A stretch of DNA of 64,000 nucleotides from Centroberyx gerrardi. Taxonomy: Eukaryota > Chordata > Actinopteri > Beryciformes > Berycidae. Below the pieces are notes generated by a model. That model ran no database searches. It was not told where the DNA came from and saw nothing but the letters and a program-made list of their open reading frames with translations. Numbering within the stretch: the first letter of the stretch is position 1; every line of letters begins with the position of its first letter. Both the position numbers and the translations under genes were made by a program. This document shows, piece by piece, positions 35,937 through 48,234 of this stretch. The stretch lies in the NCBI RefSeq assembly GCF_048128805.1, contig NC_135998.1, forward strand, positions 12,854,656-12,918,655, in the 5' to 3' direction.

Positions 35937-38900
35937 GTATATTTATAACCATTCATTTCCCTAGGGGACATAACTACAAACCAGTTAATTTCCCTCTCAT
36001 TGAACGGGCAGCAGAATATGATGGGAAAGTAGAGATCGCTGCGATAACACCTATGTGTCTGTAACAAAAGAATTTGTCAAACAAATTTAAAATGTATTGT
36101 CAGTTGTAAGAAAGAATTATTCATCATTTCCTGCCTTTTATCATAGCGTATTCAATTAAGGTTATTCTGTACAAGGGGGGTGGTCATACAAAACTAAATT
36201 TTCATTATTTTACATTATCCCTTCACTCCATCACAACCATCTGACAGATGTCTGTTTACGTGAAAGTCACATTACATCATATACTTTAGATTGCACACTG
36301 TACTAAAACATATTGATTTGCCAATCATATGGAGATGGTGTATTTCCTGCAAATGGTTCCCCCTTCTCATCACAACATTTTAAAGTTCCTTGTTTCTGCA
36401 ACAGGCATTTGGACACATGTACTGTTGGCTCATACAGTCTGTGTGTGGGTAACCAAAGCCACTGTTTAATCACGTAGTCACAACTGCAGTCCGTCATGAG
36501 AGGATATTTCTTCTAGTAAGCCACAGCAGGTGATGCATTTGCATAAGCAGTTGCATAAGGGGTTGGTTTGTCTGTGTGTGTGCGTGTGCGTGTGCATGTG
36601 CGTGTGTGTGTGTGTGCATGTGAATCTCATTGGTGCCACAACCCTAGCACCAAAGACCAAAGGACTAATCATTCATTCAGAGTTCCAAGAGGCTTAATAT
36701 ACTTGCTGCCACCCTGAAAGACCTCAGTCACATGGGATGAAGGCCATGCAACACAGGCAACATGTTTAGTTGATATAGATGAGGTAATTTTACCAACAAT
36801 TACAGTACATTTTCATGATAGTTTTTTTCCCTATATCCAAATTTGCACATTTCCCATCCCTGCCCAGGGCAATGTCGTACATTTATGCTGCCTACAAAAG
36901 TTTTCTAGGTGTAATTTCACGATCTTAGAAAACACTTTTGAAGATATGTTGATAACGTAGGGAATGAGGGAGACTGTTGATTTTTCGTTGGCAGTGTAAA
37001 TGTGAATGAACCCGCATTTATCCTTGACAGACCTGGGCTAAACGTCAAATCCAAGAATGCTACGTTGATACTTGTGTCCTTGTGGCAGTTTTGTAGTCGA
37101 GTCATCAAACCAACACCGAGTCCTCAGTATTTGAATCCGAGTCCAAGTGCGAGTCACCAAGGTCATGTCTGAGTCGAGTCTCAAGACCTCAGCACTCGAG
37201 TCCGAGTCACCAGTGTGTAACCCATGTTAGAACAAATTTAAAAGAAGACATATAAATATACTGTACATCTGCCACATTAAACACTATTCGTTAGAATGGT
37301 AACTTTAAGTTTTAGATTTCAGTCATTTCGTTTGTTTTTGGATTTGTATTTTGAAATAGACCAAAAATAAAGGAGCAAATTTGAAAATTTTAACATAAAG
37401 CTATTGTATTTTAACAGTGTGTGAACAGTTTTAACATCATCCTATCAGCGGTTGTGTTGTAAGATACATTTTCATAGCCTGTGTCTACATGTAGGCCTAA
37501 ATTTAGAGTAACACTGAAAAGATGTCCTCACTGAGCAAGTCCCAGTCCAAGTCTGAGTCATCAAAATTGGTCCTGAGTCCGAGTTCAGGACTCACGTACT
37601 ACAACATTGCTGGTGTCTTTGTCCTGGTCTTCAGTTAGTTAATTCACTCCACATCATGTCCTTTAGAGTTTACCCCGTCTTTCACTAAAACTGCGTTTGA
37701 TGATTTCAGCCCTCATCATTTCACCCATGTTAATACATAATTTGCCACAACATGAACATTACACGGCAATTTTAATAACACTGCATTGCTCAGGTCTTAA
37801 ACGACTATCAGTATCCCAGTAGATAAGATATTGTTCAGACTTTAGAGGCAATATCAGAACTTATTAATACTTATACTTATAAATATTAATATAGGTAGGG
37901 AGTATCTTTTATAGCAGATTTATGCGCACTCACACACCACTCAAAGTCACCCAAAGACACACATATCATGATCTTATACTGTATCTGCTCCTCCACCTGC
38001 TAACATGTTTTATGCAGTCTGATATGTCAGATAATGGGGTCATTTCCTTAGAGGAGAGGAGGAGGAACATAGAGATGCTGTACATATTCTGGATCAAGCC
38101 GTCTGATGCCTGTGCATTCTTCCACTTTTCTTGTGAATTGGCAGCATGAGTTTATTTGTCAAGGCCTTTTGTTCGTTTGTTAACAGAACTATTTTTTCTT
38201 TAAATATTCCAAGCACTTGATGTGTGTTTTGCACCACCTCAGACGGTGTAACGTCACAGTGAGATTAGACAAATCAAGCGCCCCTAATGTCTTTTTGTGT
38301 TCTGCTCAACCCTCCAGGTACAACAGCCTGGTGACAGGGCAGAGGGCAAAGGGCATCATTGCTTTGTGCTGGGTCCTCTCAGTGGGCATCGGCCTGACAC
38401 CGATGCTGGGCTGGAACACAGGTGGGAGGTTTATTTTAGACTGTTTAAAAGAAGATGGGAGAAATGTCTGTCTATCTATACATCTATCTATCAATCTATC
38501 GATATATAGGCCCGTTTAAGATAAACATTGCAGCACTAACAATTTCTTTCTCCCCTCGCATCCAATATGCTCTTACTGCTAAGATGTTTTTTTGAGGGGG
38601 AAACTGAGCCTAACTTTAGATTTGCAATACCTGACTTTTTGACGTTTTGAATAGATTAGACTGAAAATTAATTACCCCTGGCTCTGTTCTACAGGTGTGA
38701 AAACCAAGATCAACAGCAGCTGTCCTGAAGGCATGACAGAATGCCTGTTTGAAGGGGTGGTTACCCTCGACTACATGGTCTATTTCAATTTCTTTGGCTG
38801 TGTGCTGGTGCCCCTGCTGGTCATGCTGGCCATCTACGCCCACATCTTCATGGCCGCACGGCGCCAGCTCCGACTGATGGAGCTCAAACTTGCACATGTG

Positions 38901-39665
38901 CATGCCCAAATGCCTGCTCACGGAGCGGGCACGTCGTCCTCCAGCTCATCTCGTTCGACGCTGCAGAAGGAGGTGCATGCTGCCAAATCATTGGCTATCA
39001 TTGTGGGTCTGTTTGCCATCTGCTGGCTCCCCCTGCATGTCATCAACTGTTTCAACCTGCTGTGTCCCGACTGCGGGCGGCCGCATATCTGGGTAATGAA
39101 TATTGCCATCATCCTCTCCCATGCCAACTCTGTTGTTAATCCCTTCATCTATGCCTACCGCATTCGGGAGTTCAGACTCACCTTCCGCAGGATCCTGCAT
39201 CAATACATCCTGTGGCAGAGGGACCGACACGGGATTGGAGTCGGGAGCGGGAGCGGCAGCCGTGTTCGGAGCAGCAGCATTATGCGGACCTCCTCCCGAA
39301 GCAGTATGGTGGAGGCTTCATCATGCGGCACAATGGTGAACAGCTATGCTCTGGACTCCGACCGCAGTCCACCTAAAGTTACTCATGAAGCCTCCAGCCA
39401 TTGGACAGCAAGGTTAGACGCTGCGCCAATTAGCTATATAACCAATGGACACCACAGAGGGGACAGCGCCATGCAACAGCAGCCGTGCATCATGGGATTT
39501 GCTGCACAGGATGGAGTGGAGTCAGTCACATATCTGGGGGGAACAACTGGAGTTTTGGAGGTAAAAGACTGTGGAAGCAGCAGTATTTCTTTTGTGAATG
39601 TTAGGCCTCTCTCCCCAAGACACACCAGTCCTAACCGCTCCATAGAGCTTACAGAAGTCTCATGA
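33948..39665 (+). CDS. adora2a: adora2a, adenosine A2A-type receptor, four coding exons
   Basis: Exons 33948-34147, 34531-34662, 38318-38421 and 38695-39665 join in frame to 1,407 nt (468 residues; human A2A has about 412). The product is a class A GPCR of the plasma membrane that senses adenosine and, in this family, raises cAMP through Gs. Seven membrane segments are visible. Ligand-site residues known from A2A are present: Phe and Glu in CLFEGVV, His and Asn in LHVINCF, Ser and His in [17 protein letters not shown]2A rather than A2B is chosen for the [10 protein letters not shown] helix 8 region, the long Ser-rich tail and the position beside specc1l and snrpd3. Odd points: the DRY box reads DRH, and the coding region has three introns, where human ADORA2A, as I recall, has one, at the PLR|Y position that is kept here. 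Loss of the extra segments would break the protein, so they are introns and not errors. Confidence 0.88.
34275..34358. repeat. hairpin 1 in adora2a intron (39-bp arms, 6-nt loop)
   Basis: Arms 34275-34313 and 34320-34358 are reverse complements with 3 mismatches in 39. The shared core is ccagaccaactgg / ccagttggtctgg. The loop is ggtcag. It abuts the next hairpin with no spacer. Confidence 0.9.
34359..34436. repeat. hairpin 2 in adora2a intron (35-bp arms, 8-nt loop)
   Basis: Arms 34359-34393 and 34402-34436 are reverse complements with 2 mismatches in 35 (tgaaatctagcaaagca / tgctttgctagatttca). With hairpin 1 it fills 162 of the 383 nt of the intron 34148-34530. Confidence 0.9.
34531..34662 (+). 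CDS. adora2a: adora2a coding exon 2: TM3 and DRH box
   Basis: The acceptor tttacatcag restores the split serine and gives [32 protein letters not shown] and [12 protein letters not shown], ending two bases into an arginine codon before gtgaga. The canonical E/DRY at the end of TM3 is DRH (codon cac). The polypyrimidine tract before this acceptor is weak. Confidence 0.87.
34714..35224. mobile_element. hAT-type MITE in adora2a intron, 'gacttg'-rich
   Basis: Ends are cagaggtg... and ...cacctctg. The flanks are agagacag (34706-34713) and agagaaag (35225-35232), an 8-bp target duplication with one mismatch. The interior is full of repeated gacttg/gactcgagtc words. No coding sequence. A related but more diverged element lies at 37093-37612. 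Confidence 0.82.
35881..35932 (+). repeat. (CA)n microsatellite
   Basis: About 26 perfect CA units. A shorter run lies 100 bp upstream. Confidence 0.93.
37093..37612. mobile_element. second MITE of the 'gagtc' family in the adora2a intron
   Basis: The left end reads tgtagtcgagtcatc. The right end, reverse-complemented, reads tgtagtacgtgagtcctg. Both ends carry multiple gagtccgagtc words like those at 34714-35224. Boundaries are approximate. Confidence 0.55.
38318..38421 (+). CDS. adora2a: adora2a coding exon 3: ICL2 and TM4
   Basis: After accctccag, one base completes arginine and the frame reads [18 protein letters not shown] and then [13 protein letters not shown]. The border PLR|Y is the ancestral ADORA intron position. 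The exon ends one base into a glycine codon before gtggga. Reading through would add a Gly/Arg-rich stretch and meet TAG at about 38507, so an intron is required. Confidence 0.87.
38695..39665 (+). CDS. adora2a: adora2a coding exon 4: ECL2, TM5-TM7 and C-terminal tail
   Basis: The acceptor tctacag gives [20 protein letters not shown], then [16 protein letters not shown] (TM5), [20 protein letters not shown] (TM6 with CWLP) and [11 protein letters not shown] (TM7 with NPxxY). The C-terminal tail of about 150 residues is rich in Ser and Gly ([22 protein letters not shown]) and ends ELTEVS at TGA 39663-39665. The ECL2 disulfide cysteines are fewer than in human A2A. Confidence 0.9.
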
Positions 39666-40590
39666 CAAAGGATTGCATTTACATAATTGTTTTTTTTGCG
39701 ATTGTTGGATGGACTGATATTAAACCACTCCTTTATCAGGACTAATGTTGATACTCTCATGTGCATCATGGGTTAATTTCGGACCAAAAAAAACATGTTT
39801 ATCAACATATTCCTTCACATCTTTGTCTTTAGACAGTGTTTTATAACTGAATAATAAATGTTTATAGGCAGTTTTTAATGAACTGGAGAATTCTCTGTGC
39901 ACTTGAGCTGTGTCCCTTTTTGGGGTATTTAACATGTATTTGGTGTTACTGTATAAAAACATTGTGCAAGCCTTTCACAGGCTTGTTATAATGACCTATG
40001 GTCAGGTAAGAATATGGAAGATTTTGTTCGGCACAATATGTATGGACTCCAAATCACCACTTTTCAGAGCTGCGTGTCAGATCATGACCAAACATAAAAT
40101 AATAACCATGCAATATTTGTTGTCCACTTTAGTTTTTTTTTAACTTTTTGTTCTTAACAGACATCTCTGAGTTGGATCAGAACCATAAGCACACACCAAA
40201 ACCTGTCAAAAGCATCTGGATGTTTACAATCTATCACAGAGAGACTATGAGGGCCAATTGTAGCATTTGTTGCCATACAGTAACATCTATGGAGATGTTT
40301 GTACTCTGTGTCTAATTCACTACAAGGCAAAGATCATGTCATCTATGTTGCATGTCTATAAAAAACTGCAGTTTCTTATCAGTACAACACACTTTGACAG
40401 TACTGTAAAACCCCTCACAGACAGAATCTGTATCTATTAAACTGTATCTTGCAATTTTTCACCATGGTATCAGTTTTAACAGGTTGTCAACGTTTTAACT
40501 GTTGAACTTCACTATTTGTTACGTTGCTTTGTCATGTCACATTTTCTAATGGTCATCTGTAGTGTCTTTACTAGTCAGAGAATTAAAAGT
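39666..40590 (+). other. adora2a: probable adora2a 3' UTR
   Basis: AT-rich sequence after the receptor stop. An AATAAA lies at 39853-39858, and weaker ATTAAA-like signals follow at about 40437 and 40582. No protein of note is seen on the minus strand. Confidence 0.45.
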
Positions 40591-41169
40591 CTTAAATACT
40601 TATTAGGTTAATGTTTTTTCATGGACTGAAGTCAAGGTGTATGCATTCTCTGCAACAAAATGAAATGTTTTTATGGGCCTCAATAATGATTCTGTGCTCT
40701 TGTTTCGATGTAAACACACCTACACATACTGCTAAGGTTGAAGCACCTCTCGATTGAAGTCTATCCTGCTGAAAGCTGTAACCAGGGGACTGACTGAACC
40801 ATAAAACAGTCCTGTGTCTGTATGACTGCTTGAGGGAAACCAATTACATTATTTTGAAGGGAGGCATGTACCGTACTCTGCAACATCTCTTGTTTAAAGG
40901 ACTGTTAGAAAGTAATTTCTCTGATTACTGGATAGCTACAGAACAAGCGAGGTTGCTAGTTTGATCAGAGATTTGATAACTGCCAGGCAACACTTAACCC
41001 GTTGCTGTTTCAATAACAAGGGGACAAATGCGTCAAAGACCCTCATTTATATCGACTGGTTGCCAACCAGCCATAACAAAGAGCCATATCATTTTATCTA
41101 TTCAAATATCACTTTGTACGCCTGTAACATGGCTTCCATACGAGTCACAGTTACACACAGACATCATGT

Positions 41170-41172
<3 letters not shown>

Positions 41173-41209
<37 letters not shown>
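41173..41209 (+). repeat. (AC)n microsatellite
   Basis: About 18 AC units. Confidence 0.9.
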
Positions 41210-41210
<1 letters not shown>

Positions 41211-41557
41211 CATCACACACACTACTCTCCAAGAGGTGTTTACAGAGTAGCCTGACTGCTGACGCCAGTCAATGAGCCTAATGCAATGGAAATCAAATGA
41301 AGGTTCATTTGATGATGTCTTTTATTACGCCATTATGCTTTCCCTCTCCTCATTAAAAAGCCCCTCCACTGTGGGAAAGACCTGCATTAAGCAACATTTA
41401 CTTGAGTGATCGTGGAGAGATGCTCTATACTCCAAGTGCTCACAGCCTATATTGTGTGGGTATGTATCAGGCCTATGTATGTTTATTCAAAAAGGATTAT
41501 ATTGTTGATAATATTGTATATTGTTTATGATTATGTTTTTATGATTATGTGATTATG

Positions 41558-41627
41558 CTTGTAACCAGGGCACCATCGCAAATGAGACCTTGGTCTCAAT
41601 GGGTTTTCCCTGTTTAAATAAAGGTAA
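41558..41627 (+). repeat. LINE 3'-tail-like fragment
   Basis: Reads 'gcttgtaaccagggcacc', 'gagaccttggtctcaatggg' and 'cctgtttaaataaagg'. This ending recurs at the 3' end of fish non-LTR elements. Only the tail is present. Confidence 0.5.
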
Positions 41628-42136
41628 AGATGCATAACAGCCATCAATTCCCTCTGTGATCTTGTGGGATAAAAATAGAGGAAGTATGGAGGCAATTTTG
41701 TTTTAATGCTTTGTTTTTTTTATGTTATCTTGATAAGCATGAGATGAGGGTTATAAAAACAGGTGATTCAGAAACAAAACAAAAAACAAAACCCCTGAAT
41801 AAATAAGGGACTGTGGGAGATATATGACACCTGAATAATCATTCATGTGTTGTGTAATGAAAGAAAAAAAGGCTCCAGCGGGGCTCATGGTGACACGATG
41901 TCGCAGAGGAAAACAATGGCTCGTTCAAGTGGACTACTTTTATAGCAGGGAACAGCCCTAAGGTAAACTTGGCAGTGGCATGCAAATTTTGTGGATGCCC
42001 TTTTTAGACAGAACAAGCAAATTCACAATGACACAATTGCCTGGCAGCAGCAGCAACTGTGCTATTTTGTAAACAGAAGAGCCCTCAAGTAAATCTTCAC
42101 TACATTATATTTCTTCTATCCCAAGTTCACATTACA

Positions 42137-42217
42137 ATGATTATGATAAGATATGGAACAAGCACATCATCCAAATCATTTGGATGATGTGCTTGTTCCA
42201 TATCTTATCATAATCAT
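42137..42217. repeat. perfect palindrome, 40-bp arms and a single-base centre
   Basis: Arms 42137-42176 and 42178-42217 are exact reverse complements around the single C at 42177; the core is catccaaat-c-atttggatg. Pairing stops abruptly at both outer ends (a at 42136, g at 42218). Confidence 0.95.
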
Positions 42218-42310
42218 GATCCAAATGGTGCTGGGAACGATCCAGATCCCCATCAAACCAGCCACAGAAAACAAATGAAGATTCACCTCTGCTGTGTCTT
42301 TTATTTCTTA

Positions 42311-42345
42311 CAAGACCTTTATGAAACGTCTTGATAAAGGTCTTG
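42311..42345. repeat. second short hairpin (12-bp arms)
   Basis: caagacctttat (42311-42322) is the exact reverse complement of ataaaggtcttg (42334-42345), separated by 11 nt. Confidence 0.85.
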
Positions 42346-43120
42346 TACCAAAACATCGACAGGCGATATAGAAGTGAATTTTGTGTGTGAGAATCATCAT
42401 TTGTTTTCTAAATGTGGAATACTCTTTGGCACATTATGTCCCTCTGTTATTGGCATTGGATGAGTGAGAGCATATTAAAAGTGACATATGGTAGTGATAA
42501 ATATGGTACAATAAAGAATAGGCAAATTAAGTAATTATAGGAATAGGAACTTTTTTCCATATGATATGATTCCATACAAATGATCATATGCAATATATGG
42601 ACAATACATAGATTCGTATGTAATACATCATAGACAGTTTAGTATCTAATTATCATCCCATAGATTATAACACAATGAAATGTATCTGACAGCAAGTAAC
42701 ATTGCTTTCTCCTCAAAAAACACAGGGAGTTTTAATGGATTTGGGAGGGAATAGAAGTTAGGAATTGCAGTTTTTTTTTTCATTCCTTTAGTACGTTTTG
42801 AATGTTCAGATAATATGCCAATTCATTTTTTCAATGAAGTAACGTTGCAAAAACAAATGAAAAACACAAGACCAATTATGTAGCCTACATATCTCGTAAT
42901 AAATAAATGAATTAAGTATAAGCTATAGGCTACACTAAATCCAGAAAAATCAGGATTGTTATCACTAAGAGTTTTGATTCTCTGCTATTTCTAATCATTA
43001 GCCTAATTTTTCCGTTTCTATTTTCCACTGACATCCAAATTACGTCTATGACTGTGAAGGTTTAACATATTTAACAGCCTCCTGACTGAATACAGCTGTA
43101 AGGAAACATGGGCTGGCTGG

Positions 43121-43325
43121 CTGAAACCTCAAGGAGGTTTTAAACAATCCCACAAATCCCACAGTGCACCACGCTAATCCACCGGAAGCACTTCGTCGAG
43201 CCAGTGGCATTGTGGGTAGGCGGAAAAAGGCTCAAAAAGAGACGCGAAAGCGACGGGCGCACGTTGCAGTTGTTCAGGAGTCCGCAGAAAACAACAAAGA
43301 AATTACTTTTCAAGACAGAATTAAG
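43121..43325 (+). promoter_or_regulatory. snrpd3: snrpd3 promoter and noncoding exon 1
   Basis: A GC-rich patch with an ETS-type site ccggaag at 43182-43188 and no TATA box, as for a housekeeping gene. A leader ends at ttaag|gtaaga (donor at 43326). It joins the acceptor tgttttcag before 44330, which is a tandem cagcag acceptor, giving a 17- or 14-nt leader before the ATG. The transcription start is inferred to be near 43185-43200. Confidence 0.65.
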
Positions 43326-43819
43326 GTAAGAGTTACAGCAGATTTTGCGGAAAAATCATTATCATTTAGCTTATCTAACAGTGGTGACTGTCTATGTTGT
43401 TCTTCAAGCCTCATTCATTCAGTCGCCACCTGGCTCCGTCTATTTGCTGAACGCAGATTCCTGACTTGAATACTGAACATAACGTTAAATATTCATATAA
43501 CATAACGATACATTAACATTGTGAATTTGGTTTTTGTACCGCACCATTTTAATTATGAAAATGTGCCGAAAGTGTGCGTTGAGCTCTTCACTCGTGCATT
43601 TCAAATCCATAGAAGATCAGTTAGCTAATTTAGCTAACATTAGCAAGCAAGTTGCCCTTACCTTTCAATGAAATTGTCTGTAAACTTGAAATTCCTTGTT
43701 GCAACCCTGCATCCTACTAAGTAGTCGGAGTTGGATTACTGTGTTTGGTATTGTAGACGGCCTATTGTTTAGTAATTTACACCAGAAAATGTGTTTGTAT
43801 GTGAGCTGTGGGCGGTGTG

Positions 43820-44245
43820 CAGTGGTGGAACTAATACTACAATGTCCTACTCAACTAGAAGTATTGTTGCTTTACTGATATTTTACTCAAGTAGAAGTAA
43901 AAGAACTGGTGTTAAAATCTACTTAAGTAAAAAGTAACACATTTAAAATGTACTCAAGAGTAAAGGTTAATTACTTTTTAGGAAAGAGAGCGTTGTTGCA
44001 TTTGATCTTTTCCATGCAATGCTAAAATGACGAGAGGACGAAGTTCAAACCAGATTCTGGAAATGGAAATTACAAACTGAAGTGCACAAACAAAGAAAAG
44101 CCACATTACTCTGTCCTCTTTGCTGACTAACCTTCACTGTGAATGGCATCTCTACTGTGTAATGGATGTGGTTTAAAATGTAGTTGCGCACAATACTCAA
44201 AATACAAAAAAGCTACCCAATTACAGTAACGTGAGTAAATGTCAT
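43820..44245. mobile_element. hAT-like MITE in snrpd3 intron 1
   Basis: Starts cagtggtggaactaatac and contains the words actcaagtagaagtaaaag and tactcaagagtaaagg. The interior and right side have the mirrored ttactcacgttactg pattern. This 'cagtggtgga...actcaagta' text is a common fish hAT-derived repeat. The right boundary is approximate. Confidence 0.6.
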
Positions 44246-44346
44246 TAGTGGTGGGTCAGATCGGACTCATGCAGCAGCCTGTGTTAACAAAAGCAATGCG
44301 GTAATGGTCAACGTGTCTTGTGTTTTCAGCAGGACTAACTGGAAAA

Positions 44347-46886
<2,540 letters not shown>

Positions 46887-47020
46887 TTGCTGCAATTGTC
46901 TTAAGATTGTTGCATTGTACAGTCTTTTTTTATTTTTATTTTTTCTTCCTTGGATTGGATATGTTGGTTTTTGTTTGTCGTTGCAGGTTACTGCTTTGAT
47001 TGAATTTTTTTTTTAATGAA

Positions 47021-47026
47021 AATAAA
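47021..47026 (+). promoter_or_regulatory. snrpd3: snrpd3 polyadenylation signal
   Basis: AATAAA about 135 nt after the stop codon, followed by T-rich sequence. The short 3' UTR fits a housekeeping snRNP gene. Confidence 0.8.
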
Positions 47027-47040
47027 CATGTTTATTTCAC

Positions 47041-48059
47041 TTTTAATGTTCCCTCTCACCTGTTTTTATTGATTTTTTTTTTTTTTTAAATCAACTTTTA
47101 TATTACTGACTGTCCAAACTTTAACATGCATTTTACCTCTCAAAAGTCCTGATTTACTCAAATTCCAAATTGCCAATCCTCATTTCATCACCACAGTCCT
47201 GCTACAGTATCCTAACAGCCCATCCACGTCTGATTGAAACATCACAGACTCATTTTCTTGCATGTATTAACAGTAAATCCAATTTACTATTGTAAGGCTA
47301 TAGTTTTCAGTGAGGTTGGCTAGATAGACCAGTTGCAGCTTGCATGTAAAAGGTGAATGGCTTTCTTTGTTTTATTAGTTTACAAGGAAGCATGAATGTT
47401 CAAATTTAGCCAGTGTTTTGTCAAAATTGTCCCAAATCCTTTCTTGCCTTACAATCAAGTATGCTAGAGGTTTCAAGGGAACACAAATTTGCCAGTCAAG
47501 GTAACACTCAACATAAGGGAAACGCTGTTAATTCACCAATGCATCTAGAATTAAAAAAACCATACTATTCCTATAGGGGCTTATAGTTTATTGAATACCA
47601 TAGGCGTTCCATTAGCACTAAATCAATACCATTGGCATGTTTTTGTTCTTTTATTTCCTATAGTCTGTATATTATTACGAAACTTAAAAAGTTTTAGTCT
47701 ATTTTCAAAGCATACAATGTGCTATAGTGTATATAGTAATGTGCTATAGTGTTTCGTTAGAGAAAATAAGAGACAAAATATTAGTACTCCACATGTCTTT
47801 GACAAAGCTTGAGTTTCATCTGATAAACCTGTTTTATGCTGAATGCAACTCTCTGTTGCACCACAGGGGGGAGACAGAGCTTAAAAATGTTTTGTATCAC
47901 TGAAAGTCCCGATTAAGAACCAACTATTTATTTGTGGTCGTACGATAAATACAAAAGGATAAACAGATAGCCTACTCCTCCGCGGATAGTTAGTTTTAAG
48001 AGGCCTGTCACTGAAGTCGTGTTGAGTTACTTAGTGGTAATTTCCTAACACTTCCTCCA
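47041..48059. other. snrpd3-camkk2 intergenic region
   Basis: AT-rich. No exon is recognised. A small direct duplication of aatgtgctatagtgt occurs near 47718 and 47741. Confidence 0.5.
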
Positions 48060-48234
48060 TGTGAGGCACGGGGTCTGCCTGCCCATCTGGATTGGTCCAT
48101 CACTACATCTATCTATCTGCTAGATGCTCTCAGACAGCCAGACAGCTAGCTAACTACCTACCGTACAAACGCTACATCACAGCTAAGAAGGAGCGGAGAC
48201 TTCACAATTCTGACTTGCAGGCCTATATGATAAG
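48060..48234 (+). promoter_or_regulatory. camkk2: probable camkk2 promoter and noncoding first exon
   Basis: A sequence with an inverted CCAAT box (attgg, 48091-48095) leads to a good donor, gataag|gtaaga at 48235. The next coding sequence downstream on this strand is camkk2, so this is its likely untranslated first exon, with an intron of about 7.9 kb. Inferred from position and splice site only. Confidence 0.45.

Larger units (their letters stand above)
35233..38317 (+). other. adora2a: rest of the adora2a intron between coding exons 2 and 3
   Basis: Holds (CA)n tracts at 35757-35776 and 35881-35932, a (TG)n region at 36570-36618 and a second 'gagtccgagtc'-rich MITE at 37093-37612. No exon is recognised. 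Open frames crossing the CA/TG tracts are products of the repeats. Confidence 0.6.
40591..43120. other. adora2a-snrpd3 intergenic region
   Basis: Contains an (AC)n tract (41173-41209), a LINE tail-like segment (41558-41627) and the palindromes at 42137-42217 and 42311-42345. The human genes UPB1 and GUCD1, which lie in this interval in human as I recall, were looked for and not seen. Confidence 0.5.

Noticed and set aside
38422..38519. Read-through of adora2a exon 3 as coding ([12 protein letters not shown])
   Set aside because: It meets a stop within 30 codons, whereas splicing to 38695 restores the ECL2 and CLFE motif exactly.
33948..39665. adora2b or an A1/A3 receptor
   Set aside because: The long C-terminal tail, the [10 protein letters not shown] segment and the position beside snrpd3 fit A2A better.
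39720..39962. Minus-strand 80-codon frame as a gene or LINE piece
   Set aside because: No motif was recognised, and it lies in the probable adora2a 3' UTR.
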